Assembly: GCA_947331495.1 (NCBI GenBank)
Contig: CAMZOI010000001.1
Span: forward strand, 186,001 to 250,000
Source: Erythrobacteraceae bacterium Alg239-R51
GTDB taxonomy: Bacteria; Pseudomonadota; Alphaproteobacteria; Sphingomonadales; Sphingomonadaceae
Reading direction: 5' to 3'
DNA: 64,000 bases
The translations under genes and the position numbers were made by a program. The first letter of the stretch is position 1, and each line of letters opens with the position of its first letter. Below the pieces are notes generated by a model that saw only the letters and a program-made list of their open reading frames with translations, was not told the origin of the DNA and ran no database searches. Below are positions 16,561-25,678 of the stretch, piece after piece.

Positions 16561-19461
16561 ATGTCCGAGCAGCGCGATTACAAAGATACCGTCTTCCTGC
16601 CGAAGACCGATTTTCCCATGAAGGCCGGCCTCCCGCAAAAGGAGCCGAACATCCTTGCGCGCTGGCAGGACGAAAAGCTCTACGAACAGCTGCGCGAGGA
16701 GCGAGCAGGACGCGAGAAGTTCATCCTCCACGACGGCCCGCCTTACGCCAACGGCGACATGCACATCGGCCATGCGCTGAACCGCATCCTGAAGGACATG
16801 GTGGTGCGCAGCCAGAGCCTGATGGGAAAAGATGCGCCCTTCGTACCCGGCTGGGACTGCCACGGCCTGCCGATCGAATGGAAGGTCGAAGAGCAGTATC
16901 GCAAGAAGAAGAAAGACAAGAAAGCGGTTCCCGCAGCGGAATTCCGGCAGGAATGCCGCGAATACGCGCAGAAATGGGTCGATGTTCAGCGCGAGCAGCT
17001 GAAGCGCCTCGGCCTGATGGCGGATTTCGACGATCCCTATTTGACCATGCAGCCCGAAAGCGAGGCGACCATTGTGGCCGAGCTGATGAAGTTTGCGGAA
17101 GCCGGCAATCTCTACCGCGGAGCGAAGCCGGTTATGTGGAGCCCGGTGGAAGAAACTGCGCTGGCCGAGGCCGAGGTGGAGTACGAAGACATCACCTCGA
17201 CGCAGATCGATGTGGCGTTCGAGATTACGGAAAGCCCTATCAGTGAGCTAAAAGGCGCCTACGCCGTAATCTGGACCACCACGCCGTGGACGATCCCGGT
17301 GAACCAAGCTTTGGCTTACGGGCCGGACATTGAATATGAGAAGCTCCAATTTTGGGCATCGAACGATAGCTCGGATTCCGCTGACTACATTGATGACCCT
17401 GATTTCTCGTGGCTCGGCAATTCCCATCCGAATGTTTGGTTCTTAATCTCCTCGCTGCTCAAAGACGAGGTGGCAGAAAGGCTAACCAAGCTGGCGAATG
17501 CCAAATATCCGGGTCGCGGTATCACTATCGGCGCAGTCGCTCCCAACGATACATGGAAAGGAAGAGGTTCCGACCTTGCCGGCACCAAGGTCCGCCACCC
17601 CATGCACCATCTCGGCGGGTTCTACGCCAATCCGCGTCCGCTTCTCGCAGGCGATTTCGTGACTACCGATAGCGGTACGGGCCTCGTTCACATGTCGCCC
17701 GACCATGGCGAGGACGACTTCTTGCTGTGCCGCGAGCACGGCATCAAGCCGGTCTTCGCGGTCATGGGCGACGGGCGTTACCGCGACGATTGGACATGGC
17801 TGGGCGGCGAGGACGACCGCCGCCGAGCCGTGATCAACAAGCCGTTTAACGCGCCCGATGGGCCGATCTGCTCGGATCTGCGCGAGGCTGGCGCGCTGCT
17901 TTCGGCCAGCGAGGACTACCAGCACTCCTATCCGCATTCGTGGCGCTCGAAGGCCAAGGTCATCTATCGCTGCACGCCGCAATGGTTCGTGCCGATGGAC
18001 AGGGAACTCGATCGCGGCGGAACGCTGCGAGAACGCGCGCTGTCCGAGATCGAACGCGTGAAGTTCATTCCCGAAAGGGGCCGCAACCGTATCGGATCGA
18101 TGGTTGAAGGCCGCCCCGACTGGGTGCTGTCGCGCCAGCGCGCCTGGGGCGTGCCGATTACGCTGTTCGTCCGGCCAGACGGTTCCTACCTGCAGGACGA
18201 GCAAGTCAACGCGCGCGTGGTCGCGGCGGTGCGTGAAGACGGCGTCGATGCCTGGGACGAGGCGCGCAAGGCAGAGTTTTTAGGAGACGCACACGATCCC
18301 GACGAGTTCGAGATGGTCACCGACATTCTCGACGTGTGGTTCGATTCAGGCTGTACCCATGCTTTCACGCTGGAAAGCGGGCGGTGGCAGGCGCTGAGAT
18401 GGCCTGCCGATCTCTATCTCGAGGGCAGCGACCAGCATCGTGGCTGGTTCCAGTCCTCACTGCTCGAAAGTTGCGCCACGCGCGGACGCGCGCCCTACGA
18501 TCAGGTGCTGACCCATGGCTTCACCATGGCCGCTGACGGGCGCAAGATGTCCAAGAGCCTCGGCAACACCATCGATCCGCTCAAGGTCATGGAAACCTAC
18601 GGCGCAGACATCATAAGGCTGTGGGCGTTGAGCGTCGATTCGACGATGGACCATCGTATTGGCGACGAAATTTTGAAGGGCGTCGGCGACCAGTACCGCC
18701 GCCTTCGCAACACGTTTCGCTATTTGCTCGGCGCGCTCGATGCGTTTGTCGGCGATATGGGCGATCCCGGCGAAATACCCGAGCTGGAAATCTATGTTCT
18801 TGCGTTGCTGGCCGATCTCGACGGCAAGCTGCGCAAGGCAGCCGAAGCTTATGATTTCAACGCCTATACCCGCCTGCTGGTCGATTTCTGCAACGAAGAC
18901 CTTTCGGCCTTCTACTTCGATATCCGCAAGGACGTGCTCTATTGCGACGGGTCGGACAGCACGAAGCGCAATGCCTATCGCACCGTGCTCGACCTGCTGT
19001 TCCACGCGCTGGTCCGCTATGCCGCGCCGGTGCTGGTGTTCACTGCGGAGGAGGTGTGGAGCACGCGCTATCCCGATGGCGGCAGCGTCCACCTGCTCGA
19101 ATGGCCGCAGGTTCCGGGCGTCTCCGCCGATGGAGCACGGTGGGACAGGTTGCGCGACCTTCGCGAACGGGTGAACGAGGCGATCGAACCGCTGCGCCGC
19201 GACAAGACGATCCGCTCCAGCCTCGAGGCGGACGTGACCGTCCCTTCCGCTTCCGTGCCCGAAGGTTTCACCGACGAAGATCTTGCAGAACTGTTCATCA
19301 CCGCGTCAGTCGCCCGGACCGATAGCGGCGACGTGACTGTGAGCCGGACAAACGAAAGGAAGTGCGGGCGTTGCTGGCGCCTCCTGCCCAGCGTGGCCGA
19401 GGACGGCGCGCTGTGCGATCGTTGTGAGGACGTGATCGAGAAGCTGGATGCCGCCGCATGA
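16561..19461 (+). CDS. ileS: Isoleucine--tRNA ligase
   Basis: IleS is the class I synthetase that charges tRNA-Ile, with CP1 editing against valine. The 966-aa protein has HIGH at residues 68-71, KMSKS at 662-666, editing-domain marks WTTTPWTIPVNQAL near 240 and GTGLVHMSPDHGEDD near 375, and a C-terminal zinc-binding module starting CGRC at residue 935. Residues about 258-337 (bases 17332-17571) look unlike the neighbouring protein and are poorer in G+C: hand counts give about 48%, 50% and 55% in 17341-17520, against 60% in 16741-16800. Frame and both flanking motifs are intact. lspA overlaps by 4 nt downstream. Confidence 0.96.
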   Translation: MSEQRDYKDTVFLPKTDFPMKAGLPQKEPNILARWQDEKLYEQLREERAGREKFILHDGPPYANGDMHIGHALNRILKDMVVRSQSLMGKDAPFVPGWDCHGLPIEWKVEEQYRKKKKDKKAVPAAEFRQECREYAQKWVDVQREQLKRLGLMADFDDPYLTMQPESEATIVAELMKFAEAGNLYRGAKPVMWSPVEETALAEAEVEYEDITSTQIDVAFEITESPISELKGAYAVIWTTTPWTIPVNQALAYGPDIEYEKLQFWASNDSSDSADYIDDPDFSWLGNSHPNVWFLISSLLKDEVAERLTKLANAKYPGRGITIGAVAPNDTWKGRGSDLAGTKVRHPMHHLGGFYANPRPLLAGDFVTTDSGTGLVHMSPDHGEDDFLLCREHGIKPVFAVMGDGRYRDDWTWLGGEDDRRRAVINKPFNAPDGPICSDLREAGALLSASEDYQHSYPHSWRSKAKVIYRCTPQWFVPMDRELDRGGTLRERALSEIERVKFIPERGRNRIGSMVEGRPDWVLSRQRAWGVPITLFVRPDGSYLQDEQVNARVVAAVREDGVDAWDEARKAEFLGDAHDPDEFEMVTDILDVWFDSGCTHAFTLESGRWQALRWPADLYLEGSDQHRGWFQSSLLESCATRGRAPYDQVLTHGFTMAADGRKMSKSLGNTIDPLKVMETYGADIIRLWALSVDSTMDHRIGDEILKGVGDQYRRLRNTFRYLLGALDAFVGDMGDPGEIPELEIYVLALLADLDGKLRKAAEAYDFNAYTRLLVDFCNEDLSAFYFDIRKDVLYCDGSDSTKRNAYRTVLDLLFHALVRYAAPVLVFTAEEVWSTRYPDGGSVHLLEWPQVPGVSADGARWDRLRDLRERVNEAIEPLRRDKTIRSSLEADVTVPSASVPEGFTDEDLAELFITASVARTDSGDVTVSRTNERKCGRCWRLLPSVAEDGALCDRCEDVIEKLDAAA

Positions 19462-20006
19462 CGCCCGTCCTTAGAAACAGGCTGGCCGGCTGCATCCTTG
19501 CCTTGGCGATTTTCGGATTCGACCAGTGGTCGAAGAACTATGTCACGAAAACGCTCGGTATCGACAGGATCGGCGAGGCGATGGAACTGCTGCCGTTTTT
19601 CGACCTGCGGTTCACGCGCAACTTCGGTGTCTCGCTGGGCATGTTCGAGGCGACGAGCCCGGAAATGCGGTGGGGGCTGGTGCTGGTGACCGGCCTCATC
19701 GCGCTGGTCGTGACGGTGTGGATGTTGCGCGAGAAGCTGCTCGGCGATGTCCTGGCGCTGGCGTTGATACTCGGCGGCGCGATGGGCAATATCAAGGACC
19801 GTTACGAACTTGGCTATGTCGTCGATTTCGCCGACCTGCACTTTGGCGACTTCCGCCCGTTCCTGATCTTCAACGTGGCCGATGCCGCCATCACCATCGG
19901 CGTCGTCATCATCCTTGCGCGCGCTTTCTTCATGCGCGACAATGATGAAGACGAGGTCGACGATCTCGTAAATTCCAAACCGGCCGAGGCCGCGGAGAAC
20001 ACCTGA
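19458..20006 (+). CDS. lspA: Lipoprotein signal peptidase (signal peptidase II)
   Basis: LspA is the inner-membrane aspartyl protease that removes signal peptides from prolipoproteins. The 182-aa protein has four hydrophobic segments and the family boxes FDQWSKNYV near residue 22, FTRNFGVSLGMF near 52, ALILGGAMGNIKDR near 100 and VVDFADLHF / FNVADAAI near 120-145, which hold the two catalytic aspartates. ATG overlaps the ileS stop (ATGA), the classical ileS-lspA pair. The window encodes several probable LspA substrates (the lipoproteins at 10315, 20006 and 35334). Confidence 0.96.
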   Translation: MTPVLRNRLAGCILALAIFGFDQWSKNYVTKTLGIDRIGEAMELLPFFDLRFTRNFGVSLGMFEATSPEMRWGLVLVTGLIALVVTVWMLREKLLGDVLALALILGGAMGNIKDRYELGYVVDFADLHFGDFRPFLIFNVADAAITIGVVIILARAFFMRDNDEDEVDDLVNSKPAEAAENT

Positions 20007-20416
20007 TGACCAAATTCGTCCGTATCGCAATCGTCGCCGGTCTCGGCGCCCTGACAGCAGCCTGTGGCAGCGGCGGCTTCCTCGATCGCGACCGGCCCGA
20101 TGAATTTGCCGTGCAGCGCCAGGCTCCTCTGGTAGTCCCGCCGGATTTCAACCTGACCCCGCCGCAGCCGGGAGCCCCGCGGCCTGCAGAAGGCACTTCG
20201 GCGGAACAGGCGCTCGATGTGCTGTTCGGCGGCCCAGCCCCGCGCAGCCAGGTCGAAACCAGCGTGCTCGACCGTGCTGGTGCAGCCGATCCGGGCATCC
20301 GCAGCGAAGTCGGCGATCCTGAAACCGCCACGGTCTCCAAGGGTGCCGTGACGCGCGATATCATCGCTGCGCCCGAAGGCGACGGAGCGAACGCGCAGGC
20401 CTTGATCCCGAGCTGA
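20006..20416 (+). CDS. DUF3035-type lipoprotein
   Basis: The 136-aa protein has a short signal and lipobox LTAAC (Cys about residue 20), followed by a Pro-rich, low-complexity segment (APLVVPPDFNLTPPQPGAPRP) and GTSAEQALDVLFGG. This is recognised as the DUF3035 family found after lspA in alphaproteobacteria; the function is unknown to me. It starts at the last base of the lspA stop (TGATG), so translation is coupled. A peripheral membrane lipoprotein is the safe reading. Confidence 0.8.
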   Translation: MTKFVRIAIVAGLGALTAACGSGGFLDRDRPDEFAVQRQAPLVVPPDFNLTPPQPGAPRPAEGTSAEQALDVLFGGPAPRSQVETSVLDRAGAADPGIRSEVGDPETATVSKGAVTRDIIAAPEGDGANAQALIPS

Positions 20417-20419
20417 TCC

Positions 20420-21316
20420 TCAGGTGCTGCGATCCGCCTTGTCGGCGGCGTTCGTGCCCTCGATCATCTGGCGCATGGCATTCCACTCCTCGTCGCCCAG
20501 GTCTTTCAGCGCGCCGTAGAAATTGCCGCCATGCGCTTGAAATCCACCACCATCGATGGCGATGGTCTGGCCGTTCACCCATCCCGCGCCCGGTCCCATG
20601 AGGAATGCTGCGAGGTTGGCGAGTTCATGCATCTCGCCATGGCGACCCATCGGATTCATTTCGTCATGCGAATTACCGCCGCGTCCGCCAGGCGATAGCC
20701 GCGCGCTCATCCCGTCTGTCGGGAACAGTCCCGGCGCAATGGCATTGAACCGCATGCCGTAGCGACCCCATTCGACCGCCAGCGACTGGGTCATCGCATT
20801 GAGCCCGGCCTTGCTCATCGCGCTCGGCACGACGAACGGTCCGCCATTCCAAACCCAGGTGGTAAGGATCGAAAGAAAATTGCCGGGCAGATTCTGGGCG
20901 ATCAGCCGTTTGCCAACGTCCAGTGTGACATAGAACGTGCCGCGAAACACGATGTCGCTGATTGCATTGAAGCCATTGACCGACAGATCCTCGGTCCGGC
21001 TGACGAAATTGCCCGCAGCATTGTTGACCAGGCCTGTCAGCGGACCGTGCTCCCAGATCGAATCGACCATGGCTGCGATCGCTTCCGGGTCGCGAATGTC
21101 GCAAGCATGGCCGATGACGGTTCCGCCGTGCGCCTGCGTCAGTTCACCAGCGGTTTCGTCCAGTCTGTTCTGCCGCCGCCCGCATATATGGACCTCAGCG
21201 CCGAGCTTCAGGAATGCCTCGCTCATCTCGCGGCCCAGCCCGGTGCCGCCGCCGGTAACCAGAATGCGCTCGCCTGTCAGTAAGCCTTCGCGAAACATCA
21301 ATTGTCCGATATCCAT
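20420..21316 (-). CDS. SDR family oxidoreductase (2,4-dienoyl-CoA reductase-like)
   Basis: The 298-aa Rossmann-fold short-chain dehydrogenase has TGGGTGLGREMSEAFLKLG near residues 20-38 (cofactor loop), LVNNAAGNFVS near 97-107, and an active-site region with SILTTWVWNGGPFVVPSAMSKAG near 145-167. The usual catalytic Tyr-x-x-x-Lys appears as SAMSK, with Ser in place of Tyr. That substitution and NNAAGNF are typical of the 2,4-dienoyl-CoA reductase subgroup of fatty-acid oxidation. The start at 21316 is fixed by GGGAGATTGGG in the transcript just upstream; the open frame to 21367 is ignored. Confidence 0.82.
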   Translation of the reverse strand: MDIGQLMFREGLLTGERILVTGGGTGLGREMSEAFLKLGAEVHICGRRQNRLDETAGELTQAHGGTVIGHACDIRDPEAIAAMVDSIWEHGPLTGLVNNAAGNFVSRTEDLSVNGFNAISDIVFRGTFYVTLDVGKRLIAQNLPGNFLSILTTWVWNGGPFVVPSAMSKAGLNAMTQSLAVEWGRYGMRFNAIAPGLFPTDGMSARLSPGGRGGNSHDEMNPMGRHGEMHELANLAAFLMGPGAGWVNGQTIAIDGGGFQAHGGNFYGALKDLGDEEWNAMRQMIEGTNAADKADRST

Positions 21317-21404
21317 CCCAATCTCCCTCAAGGCTGCGAACATAGCGTAGCCAAGACACGAAACCACATTGATTCGCTGCGGTGTATTGCCTAGCTGGGA
21401 CAGT

Positions 21405-21872
21405 ATGGACGATCCCGACCACCTGACGCCACTCGATCCGGCCTACAGATCCATGCTTCGGGTGCAGTTCGCAATACTAGCATTTGTGCTGCTGGCGGCG
21501 GCTACTGTGGCCGAAATCGCCATACCGGGCTGGACCGGTGCGGTCTGGTTACCGGTACTCTTGCTGGCCACATGGCTGCTGATCCGCTTGCCCATGCGCC
21601 GTTATGCCGCGCGCGGTTATTCGCTGGCTGGCGAAAGGTTGCGCGTGGTGCGCGGGATCCTGTTCCGTTCGGACACGGTGGTGCCGTTCGGGCGCGTTCA
21701 GCATATCGACGTCAACCAGGGGCCGCTAGAGCGAGCCTTTCGTCTCGCCACGCTGACCGTGCATACCGCGGGTAGCCACAACGCCTCGGTGTCCCTCCCC
21801 GGTTTGGCCCACCGCGATGCGCTGGCCATGCGCGAGGACATTCGCGCGGCGATCCGCCGCAACACGCAATGA
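21405..21872 (+). CDS. Bacterial PH (bPH2/YdbS-like) membrane protein
   Basis: The 155-aa protein has two adjacent N-terminal membrane helices (about residues 23-45 and 47-62). One bPH2 (DUF304) domain follows, with YSLAGERLRVVRGILFRSDTVVPFGRVQHIDVNQGPLERAF spread over residues 75-115. It overlaps the next gene by 4 nt (ATGA). Pairs of single- and triple-bPH2 proteins (YdbS/YdbT) are widespread and membrane-associated; biochemical function in proteobacteria is not settled. ATG at 21405 is chosen; TTG at 21369 would add a non-hydrophobic extension. Confidence 0.84.
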   Translation: MDDPDHLTPLDPAYRSMLRVQFAILAFVLLAAATVAEIAIPGWTGAVWLPVLLLATWLLIRLPMRRYAARGYSLAGERLRVVRGILFRSDTVVPFGRVQHIDVNQGPLERAFRLATLTVHTAGSHNASVSLPGLAHRDALAMREDIRAAIRRNTQ

Positions 21873-23401
21873 GCGAAAGCGCACTCGGCAAGGCGTTGCG
21901 CACAGATCCCGGCAGCTTCGCCGTGCGAGCGGTTTCGATGCTGTTCCAGTTCGTCATTCCCTTGGGCCTTGCCGCGACAGCCATTTCCGGCGAGCGCGGT
22001 TTGGGCAATGTCCTGACGTATCTGGTGCCCGTCGCACTGGCGATCGTAGGCTTGAGTGTATTGATAGCCTATCTGCAATGGACGCGGCTGACCTACACGG
22101 TAGGGGCCGAGGACATCCGCGTGGAAAGCGGGGTGCTGTCCCGTGCTGCCCGCTCCGTACCGTTCGACCGAATTCAGGATGTCAGCCTGGAACAGAAATG
22201 GTTGCCGCGTCTCTTCGGCTTGGTCGAGGTCAAGTTCGAAACTGGTGCAAGCGGGGGCGACGATCTCAAGCTTGCTTATCTTTCGCAAGACGAGGGTGCC
22301 CGACTTCGGCAGACCGTACGCAGCCGGCGAGACGGGCCAACGACCAGCGGAGATGAGCCGAAATATCCTGCCGTCGAACCCGAACCCGAACTGCTCTTCG
22401 CCATGCCTCCCCGTCGCGTTCTGGCGTTCGGCATATTCGAATTTTCGCTCGCGGTGTTCGCGGTTCTCGGCGGCCTGGCGCAGACCTTCGAATCAGCGTT
22501 GCCGTGGGAATTATGGGATCTCGGCTTGTGGCAGGAGCGCCTGGCCGGTCCAGGACAATATCTTGCCGGGCTTGGGGCGTTGGCACAGGTCGTCGGGGCT
22601 ATCTTCGCCCTGCTGTCCCTGGCCTTGGTGGGCGTGGCGACCGGCGTGGTGCGCACGGTCTTGCGCGAATGGGATTTCCGGCTGGAGCGTACAGACAAAG
22701 GCTTGCGCCGTCGCCGTGGCCTTCTGACCCGCACCGATCTGGTCATGCCGGTTCACCGCGTGCAGGCACTGCGCGTCCGCACCGGTCTCATCCGCCGCCG
22801 ATTCGGCTGGCATTCGCTCAAGGTCGTCAGCCTGGCCAGTGACAGCGGTTCGGCAAATCACGATGCGGCACCTTTTGCGCGGATGGACGAGATTGCTCCG
22901 ATTGTGCGCGAGACTGGGTTTGCACTGCCGCACGACAAACTCGATTGGCATCGTGCGAGCGGGCGAGCGCATTTCGACAGTGCGCTGATCAATTTTTCGA
23001 TCCTGACGATCATCGCGACGATGATAGCGATATTCTCACCGTTGTGGTGGTCCGCACTCTTCCCGTTTGTTTTCGGTATATTCGCCGCCTTGCGCGAGAT
23101 CTATCTGTGGCGCTTCAATCGGCACGCGCTGGACGATACGCAGCTTTACGCCCGTCATGGGCTGTTCGCCCCGAGTACGGCAATCGGCTCGCGGGTAAAA
23201 CTACAATCGGTCGATATCGTACAGGGCCCCATTGCACGCTGGCGCGGTTATGCGGATTTGCGCTTGGGATTGGCCGGTGGACGCCTGAACTTGGGTGCCC
23301 TTCCGGTTGAACGGGCCAAGTCGCTTCGCAGGGCCCTGCTCGACAGCATGGCACTCCTCGACTTTTCCCAAACGATGGAGAAGGGCACAGCCCCGGACTA
23401 G
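21869..23401 (+). CDS. Bacterial PH (bPH2/YdbT-like) membrane protein, three PH repeats
   Basis: The 510-aa protein has alternating membrane-helix pairs (near 28-70, 190-260 and 370-405) and three bPH2 domains, each with the marker of a gene-for-loop Ile/Leu-rich strand. The markers are VPFDRIQDVSLEQ near residue 95, MPVHRVQALRVRTG near 295 and VKLQSVDIVQGP near 445. It is translationally coupled to the YdbS-like gene. The 3' end overlaps by 4 nt the stop of the convergent acetyltransferase gene (CTAG shared). Function is unknown; a membrane scaffold or envelope-stress role is only a guess. Confidence 0.83.
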   Translation: MSESALGKALRTDPGSFAVRAVSMLFQFVIPLGLAATAISGERGLGNVLTYLVPVALAIVGLSVLIAYLQWTRLTYTVGAEDIRVESGVLSRAARSVPFDRIQDVSLEQKWLPRLFGLVEVKFETGASGGDDLKLAYLSQDEGARLRQTVRSRRDGPTTSGDEPKYPAVEPEPELLFAMPPRRVLAFGIFEFSLAVFAVLGGLAQTFESALPWELWDLGLWQERLAGPGQYLAGLGALAQVVGAIFALLSLALVGVATGVVRTVLREWDFRLERTDKGLRRRRGLLTRTDLVMPVHRVQALRVRTGLIRRRFGWHSLKVVSLASDSGSANHDAAPFARMDEIAPIVRETGFALPHDKLDWHRASGRAHFDSALINFSILTIIATMIAIFSPLWWSALFPFVFGIFAALREIYLWRFNRHALDDTQLYARHGLFAPSTAIGSRVKLQSVDIVQGPIARWRGYADLRLGLAGGRLNLGALPVERAKSLRRALLDSMALLDFSQTMEKGTAPD

Positions 23402-23694
23402 GCGCGCAGATCGCTCCATTCCGGGTGCTCGTCGAACTGGGACGCGACATAGGAACAGGCCGGGCGGATCCTGAACCCTTCCTTTTTCGCATCTGCGATC
23501 AACGCTTCTACCAGTTCGGCAGCAATACCCTTTCCGCGCATTTGCTGCGGTACAAAAGTGTGGTTCGCGCTGCGCACGCCGTTATTGGCGGTCCAAGTCA
23601 GTTCGCCCTTTGCGTCGGTACCGGGTATGGTCGCGATATAGGCTCCCTGCGATTTGCTTTCCCGGCTTTCGATAGTGATATTGGTATCGGACAT
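23398..23694 (-). CDS. Small GNAT-like N-acetyltransferase (YjdJ/COG2388 type)
   Basis: The 98-aa protein matches the minimal GNAT family. It has a beta-strand core ending in NHTFVPQQMRGKGIAAELVEALI near residues 44-64, where QQMRGKGIA is the acetyl-CoA pyrophosphate loop, then FRIRPACSYVASQF near 75-88, the typical C-x-Y-V motif. The start at 23694 is chosen because the family begins near MSDTN; extension to 23718 adds eight residues. The substrate is unknown. It is divergent from threonine aldolase, with about 40 nt between starts. Confidence 0.82.
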   Translation of the reverse strand: MSDTNITIESRESKSQGAYIATIPGTDAKGELTWTANNGVRSANHTFVPQQMRGKGIAAELVEALIADAKKEGFRIRPACSYVASQFDEHPEWSDLRA

Positions 23695-23735
23695 GAGTGA
23701 TAGTTCCCTTCTGTCCAAGCAACGCGAGCCTCGCT

Positions 23736-24743
23736 ATGCGCGTTCCGATGCAATTCCTCTCCGACAATGCCGCCGCCGTCCACCCTCGGGTCTGGCAGGC
23801 CATGCGCGCAGCAGACGAATCCGATTCGCCCTATGATGGGGACGCGACCAGTGTGGCGCTCGATGAACGGTTTTCCGACCTGTTCGGTCGAGAATGCGTG
23901 GCATTATGGGTTGCGACCGGAACCGCCGCCAACTGCCTGGCGCTGGCAACTATGGTCCAGCCCCATGGCGGCGTCGTCTGCCATGAAGAAGCGCATATCG
24001 AAATGGACGAAGGCGGGGCACCGGGCTTCTATCTCCACGGCGCGAAGCTGCTTCTGGCCAGAGGCGAAGGCGCGAAGATTGATGTCGATGCCATAAAGGC
24101 AACGATCGACCCGATCCGCGATGACGTGCACCAGGTCCAGCCGCACGCGATCTCGGTAACCCAGGCGAGTGAATATGGATGCAGCTATCGACCGGGCGAG
24201 ATCGCTGCCATATCCGAGCTTGCAAGAGACCGCAGTCTTGGACTGCACATGGATGGTGCGCGCTTCGCCAATGCCGTGGCGTTTCTCGATTGCTCGCCCG
24301 GCGAGGCGGCGGGTCCGATCGATGCACTTAGTTTCGGCTGCGTGAAGAATGGCGGCATGAGCGCCGAGGCCATCGTGTTCTTCGATACAGTTTTGGCCGA
24401 TGTCGCGCGCTATCGCCGCAAGCGATCCGGACATCTGCAATCGAAGGGGCGATTCCTGGCGGCACAACTTCATGCCATGCTGAAAAACGATCTGTGGTTG
24501 GACAATGCGCGCCACGCCAACGCTTCGGCAGCGGAAATTGCATCGGCCTGTCAGGAGCGTCTGATCCACCCTGTCGAAGCGAATGAACTGTTCGTGCGCT
24601 GCACGGCCGATGAGCGGGAGGCGCTACGAAAGCAGGGTTTCGGCTTTTACGACTGGGGTGCGGATGCTGCGCGCTTCGTGACCGCCTGGAACACGCCCGA
24701 CAATGCCGTTCGCGCACTTGCGAAGGTCATTTCCAGGCTATGA
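23736..24743 (+). CDS. Low-specificity L-threonine aldolase
   Basis: This is a PLP-dependent fold-type I lyase that cleaves L-(allo-)threonine to glycine and acetaldehyde. The 335-aa protein starts MQFLSDNAAAVHP (second ATG at 23748). It carries ATGTAANCLAL near residues 68-78, the PLP-binding LHMDGARFANA near 170-180 and the Schiff-base lysine in SFGCVKNGG near 200. This pattern is like the Pseudomonas-type low-specificity enzymes (LtaE/GlyI). It overlaps by 4 nt a downstream EamA exporter gene. Confidence 0.86.
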   Translation: MRVPMQFLSDNAAAVHPRVWQAMRAADESDSPYDGDATSVALDERFSDLFGRECVALWVATGTAANCLALATMVQPHGGVVCHEEAHIEMDEGGAPGFYLHGAKLLLARGEGAKIDVDAIKATIDPIRDDVHQVQPHAISVTQASEYGCSYRPGEIAAISELARDRSLGLHMDGARFANAVAFLDCSPGEAAGPIDALSFGCVKNGGMSAEAIVFFDTVLADVARYRRKRSGHLQSKGRFLAAQLHAMLKNDLWLDNARHANASAAEIASACQERLIHPVEANELFVRCTADEREALRKQGFGFYDWGADAARFVTAWNTPDNAVRALAKVISRL

Positions 24744-25678
24744 GTGCTGCCCGAGGCGACGACACGCTCCTGCGGGCGCGCATCGTCGTCCCTTTCCTGC
24801 TTACCGGGATCATCTGGGGGTCGACCTGGTGGGTGATTACCGACCAGATCGACGGGGTGGCACCGAGCTGGTCGGTCGCTATCCGTTTCGCCGTAGCGAC
24901 CCCGGCGATGTTCCTGCTGGCTAAGGCAATGGGGCGATCCCTGCGCATTGGACGGGGCGGACAATGGCTCGCCTTTGCTATCGGCATCATGCAGTTTTGC
25001 GGCAATTTCAACTTCGTCTATCGCGCCGAACTACATCTGACATCAGGCATAGTGGCGGTCATGTTCACCATGCTGATTGTCAGCAATGCTGCGCTAGGCT
25101 GGTGGTTGCTGGGTCAACGCATCACGCGCAGCTTTGTCATCGGGACACTGATTGCGCTGTCCGGCATCGCCTTGCTGCTGATCCATGAAGCCGGCCTCAA
25201 CCCGCTCGGCGGCAGCATACCGCTGGGCATTTTGTGGGCTGTGCTCGGCATTCTTGCGGCGAGCATCGCCAATGTCGTCCAGGCCAATGAGACGGGACGC
25301 GCCCTGCCGATGGTCAGTCTGCTTGCCTGGTCAATGCTCTACGGCACGATTGCCGATTTCGCGCTGGCCTGGGTCACGGCCGGTCCGCCCATGCTTCCCG
25401 ACCGGGCCACGTTCTGGATGGGCATCGGCTGGCTGGCGCTGGCAGGCAGCGTGGTAACCTTTCCGCTGCACTATACGCTGGTGCGCGAAATCGGAGCCGG
25501 ACGAGCAGCCTATAATGGGATCGTCACCGTTATTGTCGCGATGCTGCTCTCGACCTTGTTCGAAGGTTACCGCTGGACGCCGAATACCGTTCTCGGTGCC
25601 GTTCTGGCCCTTGTCGGTCTTGTCGTAGCACTGCGCGCACGCCAGTCTGCACCGCCAGCGTTAAAGCAGGCTGCGTAA
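24740..25678 (+). CDS. DMT superfamily (EamA) transporter
   Basis: The 312-aa inner-membrane protein has ten predicted helices arranged as two EamA repeats. The first is FLLTGIIWGSTWWVITDQ near residue 17 and the second begins near LGILWAVLGILAASIANV around 165. Members export amino acids, purines or other small metabolites. ATGA coupling to threonine aldolase suggests, but does not show, a link to amino-acid overflow. The 3' end overlaps by 18 nt the 3' end of the convergent epimerase gene. Confidence 0.85.
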   Translation: MSAARGDDTLLRARIVVPFLLTGIIWGSTWWVITDQIDGVAPSWSVAIRFAVATPAMFLLAKAMGRSLRIGRGGQWLAFAIGIMQFCGNFNFVYRAELHLTSGIVAVMFTMLIVSNAALGWWLLGQRITRSFVIGTLIALSGIALLLIHEAGLNPLGGSIPLGILWAVLGILAASIANVVQANETGRALPMVSLLAWSMLYGTIADFALAWVTAGPPMLPDRATFWMGIGWLALAGSVVTFPLHYTLVREIGAGRAAYNGIVTVIVAMLLSTLFEGYRWTPNTVLGAVLALVGLVVALRARQSAPPALKQAA

